Assembly (NCBI GenBank): GCA_013350335.1
Contig: CM023535.1
Coordinates: 25,388,617 to 25,452,616, forward strand
Source of the DNA: Chimonanthus salicifolius
Lineage: Eukaryota > Streptophyta > Magnoliopsida > Laurales > Calycanthaceae
Reading direction: 5' to 3'
DNA: 64,000 nt
In this document: piece after piece, positions 61,381 through 64,000 of the stretch
How positions within the stretch are numbered: the first letter of the stretch is position 1
Layout of the letters: every line of letters begins with the position of its first letter
Translations under genes and position numbers: made by a program
The notes under the pieces: generated by a model
Database searches by the model: none
The model's input: the letters and a program-made list of their open reading frames with translations, nothing else
Told to the model about the DNA's origin: nothing

Positions 61381-61900
61381 TAGACCAAAAATTAGGATTA
61401 AATAAAAAAAATAAAAAATATATAAACATTACATCAGTGTCCTAAATACCATAGCTACCATACACAAACACATAAAACCCAAATTAAACAACATCATTCC
61501 TGATTTTCATTTCTCCAAAGAATTTCATGGAAAATTTTCGAAAAAAAAAAAACATTTCGAAATATGTAACCTACGAAATCACACCTCCATTACATGTAAT
61601 ATTGAATGGTTAAACCACAACAATAATTTATTTCCAAAAACTCCAAATTTTTCATTTACCTTAGACCAAAAATTTAGATTAAATTGATTTTTTTAAAAAT
61701 GCATGAGATCTACCATTAAATACTACATTAGCGTCCTAAATACTCAATCCACATAATCCAAAAACAAAAAATCCAAATCAAGCAAAATTCCATGATTTTT
61801 ATTCTCCATCAAAAACCCAAACTTCATGAAATATTCATCATAAATATACCTTCAAATTTCATAAAACACAAATGGAAAAGAAAAATGAGGTGTTTAGTTG
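61381..61900. repeat. Diverged ~281-bp direct repeat
   Basis: TAGACCAAAA at 61381 and 61662 each lead into matching blocks (GTGTCCTAAATA / GCGTCCTAAATA, then CCAAATTAAAC / CCAAATCAAGC). The copies are strongly diverged and AT-rich. Confidence 0.6.
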
Positions 61901-62069
61901 TTAATGCCTTCACAAATCAACTACTTCAATAATCCCATAAAAAAAAATTCACCAAATCGAAAATCCAAGATCTCAATCGACTTTGGACAGTGGAGATCTC
62001 AAAAAATTGAATTGAAATATGTCAAAATCCTCAAAATGATGGTGAGGGTGACAAAACTCTCCCTAGGTT

Positions 62070-62215
62070 GTTCATCTAAGGCTAATATAGTGGTTGAGAC
62101 ATAAGACTTTAGAATTGAGGTCTTGGATTCAATATCTGATAATTCCAATGAAGGATCAATCTCCGTGAGATATGTACAAAGTAAGATTTCACCGCTTAAA
62201 CATTTTTTTTCTATT
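62070..62215 (+). mobile_element. Possible decayed SINE
   Basis: ATATAGTGGTTGAGAC resembles an A box region and GAGGTCTTGGATTCAATA a B box region at normal spacing; a T run follows. Weak. Confidence 0.35.
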
Positions 62216-62460
62216 TCCTATTTTTTTCATTAAAGCTGAATAATGCATTAATTCTCTCTTTTTTTTTCATTAAAGTTGTATAATATATTAGAGAAAGATT
62301 TTGAAGTAACTTTTATAGAAGAATAGATGATAGAATATAGATAAGATGGAAAATAGCAAATAAATTATATGAGGAGAAATGGAACTATAAAATTGGAACG
62401 ATACACCCCTCTGCAAGGATGACACGTACAAATCGAGAAATGGTTTAACTTTTTAACCCC

Positions 62461-62625
62461 AAAGAGCTGGTCAGACGATAAAGAAGCTCGCCTCATAAAG
62501 TAGGGTCTTAAGTTCGATTCACGCTCAATTTCAATGGGCCACTCCCCATACATTTAACCAGTGTATATAGATTGAGAGGTCTACACACATCCCTTGGAGT
62601 ACTCTCACTTTCAATATAAGATGGA
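62461..62625 (+). mobile_element. SINE-like element
   Basis: AAGAGCTGGTCAGACGATAA followed about 35 bp later by TTAAGTTCGATTCACGC, a good polymerase III B box (GTTCGATTC), then a non-tRNA body. It has no cloverleaf. Confidence 0.45.
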
Positions 62626-64000
62626 GATATCTATGTTATTTTAAAAAAGGTATCAGGAGAAGAAGGGAGGCCGTTAAAAGATGAAAACTTATGTAGTACA
62701 AACGATATATATGATAGACTTTGGTGCACCAGAGAACATGCTTGTGCAAAGGATAGAGAAAAAATTGATATTGAAAAATAAACTCTACATTAAATAAGAC
62801 AAAGACTTCTAAAATAATGATGATAAACTTGGCTTTCAATAATATAAGCCTATTTGTTGACCTTGGCCGTGAATCGGTGGACCCAAATTAGGACAAAATA
62901 ATGAACCCTGCATTGGACCATGTTCACAGCATATTCAGATTTTAGACTTTGTTCTCATTGGAATAACGATCAACTGAAAAAAAAAAAAAAAAAGTACTTA
63001 AATCAGTGCATGAAAAACAAAATAGTGGGGAGAGGGAGTTGAGAGAACAAGGTTACAACGGTACAAATATATACCAGTAATTTGGAAATGTAAGCATATA
63101 TACCTATGATGGGAGAATTATGCCATCATTTAGGTCTGATTCATTGATCGAGACCATTGAATTGTTTACAATTAGTTTGAAACGCAGTATATTTAAAACT
63201 CCATGGAATCCCATAAAACAATGGACGAAAAAATAAAACACAGATCAATCATATTTGTCATTAATTTAACAAGAATTTTACATAACTTGCTTACCTCGCT
63301 GTACCCACAATAGTCCTATGGTAAGATTGATGACAGCCACAAGTTTTTTTAATCAAATATTATTTATATTAGAATTAGACAAGATACTTTTACATGGGTC
63401 AATTTGCCTTTTAATGCTCACCACAGATTTTCTTTATTTGAGCATGAGCCATGGTTTAAAAATTTAAATTAAAGAACAAAATTCAGACAAGTTGATCTGA
63501 GTTGACTAGACTATCTAAAATTTTGAGTAAATGATTCAACGAAATTTGTTGAGTTTTGTGAGTTGAATCAAGAAACTCATCTAAACTACTCAATTTGACG
63601 ATATTTTAAGTTGATTTCATGTCTCGAATTTTGAACATTGATTTTAATCGGTGGCCGACGCATTTGGTCAGTTTCATCCTTTCACAGATAGCATTAGAAA
63701 AAAGAATTCAAGAAGTAAACAGAGCCATTGACAATTTTTCAAATATAACCCATTGGATCAACCGCGTAGAATATAGATTATGGTTGCAATTTAGAATTTT
63801 GGATTAGCCACAACACCATCGGGTATCAAGGGTACAATTTGAATCAGGCTTAACATGAGATTCCCCATTAGATAAATTGCATGTGGTGGAGAGTATGATC
63901 TTTCATAGAGTTGCAAGCAAAATTAAATTTAGAAATTGAATACTGAAATAAGTGAAATAATAGTTATGGTGATTAAAATATGCATATCAGGGAAACAAAT

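Larger units (their letters stand above)
58701..64000. other. AT-rich downstream region, no supported gene
   Basis: Short frames exist but none resembles a known protein. A frame at 60770-60903 (MSQVGFGGPTEPQ...) and its antisense were examined and not recognised. The rest holds small tandem duplications and SINE-like sequences. Confidence 0.55.

Noticed and set aside
1..64000. CRISPR array, operon or ribosomal RNA
   Set aside because: No spaced short repeats of that type, no rRNA sequence; gene structure and repeats are those of a plant nuclear genome.

Overview
The window is nuclear DNA from a flowering plant. The evidence is one split gene with GT-AG introns, full sets of plant retroelement families (L1-type LINEs with an RNase H tail, an RTE-type LINE, Ty1/copia, Ty3/gypsy chromoviruses, tRNA-derived SINEs, small hAT-like elements) and AT-rich spacers. 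Several introns of many kilobases filled with nested repeats point to a medium to large, repeat-rich genome. I cannot name the species.

Only one host gene is supported: the epsilon (large) subunit of the AP-4 adaptor complex, AP4E. It runs on the + strand from an ATG at 11342 to a stop at 58028. Eleven coding exons give 2,898 bp of CDS (965 residues) spread over 46.7 kb. Every exon is a multiple of three, so all ten introns are phase 0. About 94% of the locus is intron, and most of that is transposable-element sequence.

Layout. 1-2282: 3' part of an L1 LINE. 2283-4965: AT-rich spacer with a possible hAT-like relic. 4966-9753: a nearly complete but broken Ty1/copia element on the minus strand with both LTRs, primer site and purine tract. 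9754-11341: AP4E upstream region with a 45-bp tandem repeat. 11342-11908: exon 1. Intron 1 (12.4 kb) holds a diverged internal repeat and an L1 whose 3' tail was split by a rearranged chromovirus cluster (15828-23546) that includes two LTRs in inverted orientation. Intron 2 (4.8 kb) holds a 2.4-kb non-coding LTR element with an exact 5-bp target duplication, and an RTE relic that itself received an L1 tail and a small TIR element. Intron 4 (17.4 kb) holds an L1 fragment, a copia element lacking its 5' LTR and carrying a hAT-like insertion, a head-to-head L1-in-L1 nest, and a minus-strand pol-less chromovirus plus an extra LTR. Intron 8 has a SINE. Intron 9 has an L1 beside a gag-only gypsy element. 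Downstream of AP4E (58029-64000) I see no supportable gene, only small tandem duplications and SINE-like sequences.

The most interesting signals are: an inverted pair of chromovirus LTRs inside the intron of a housekeeping gene, which would be transcribed as a long hairpin; repeated retention of gag plus the integrase tail/chromodomain while protease, RT and RNase H are gone; loss of the conserved upstream AP4E start codon (CTG in its place) with the following twelve codons still conserved; and a non-coding LTR element studded with the palindrome CAGATCTG.
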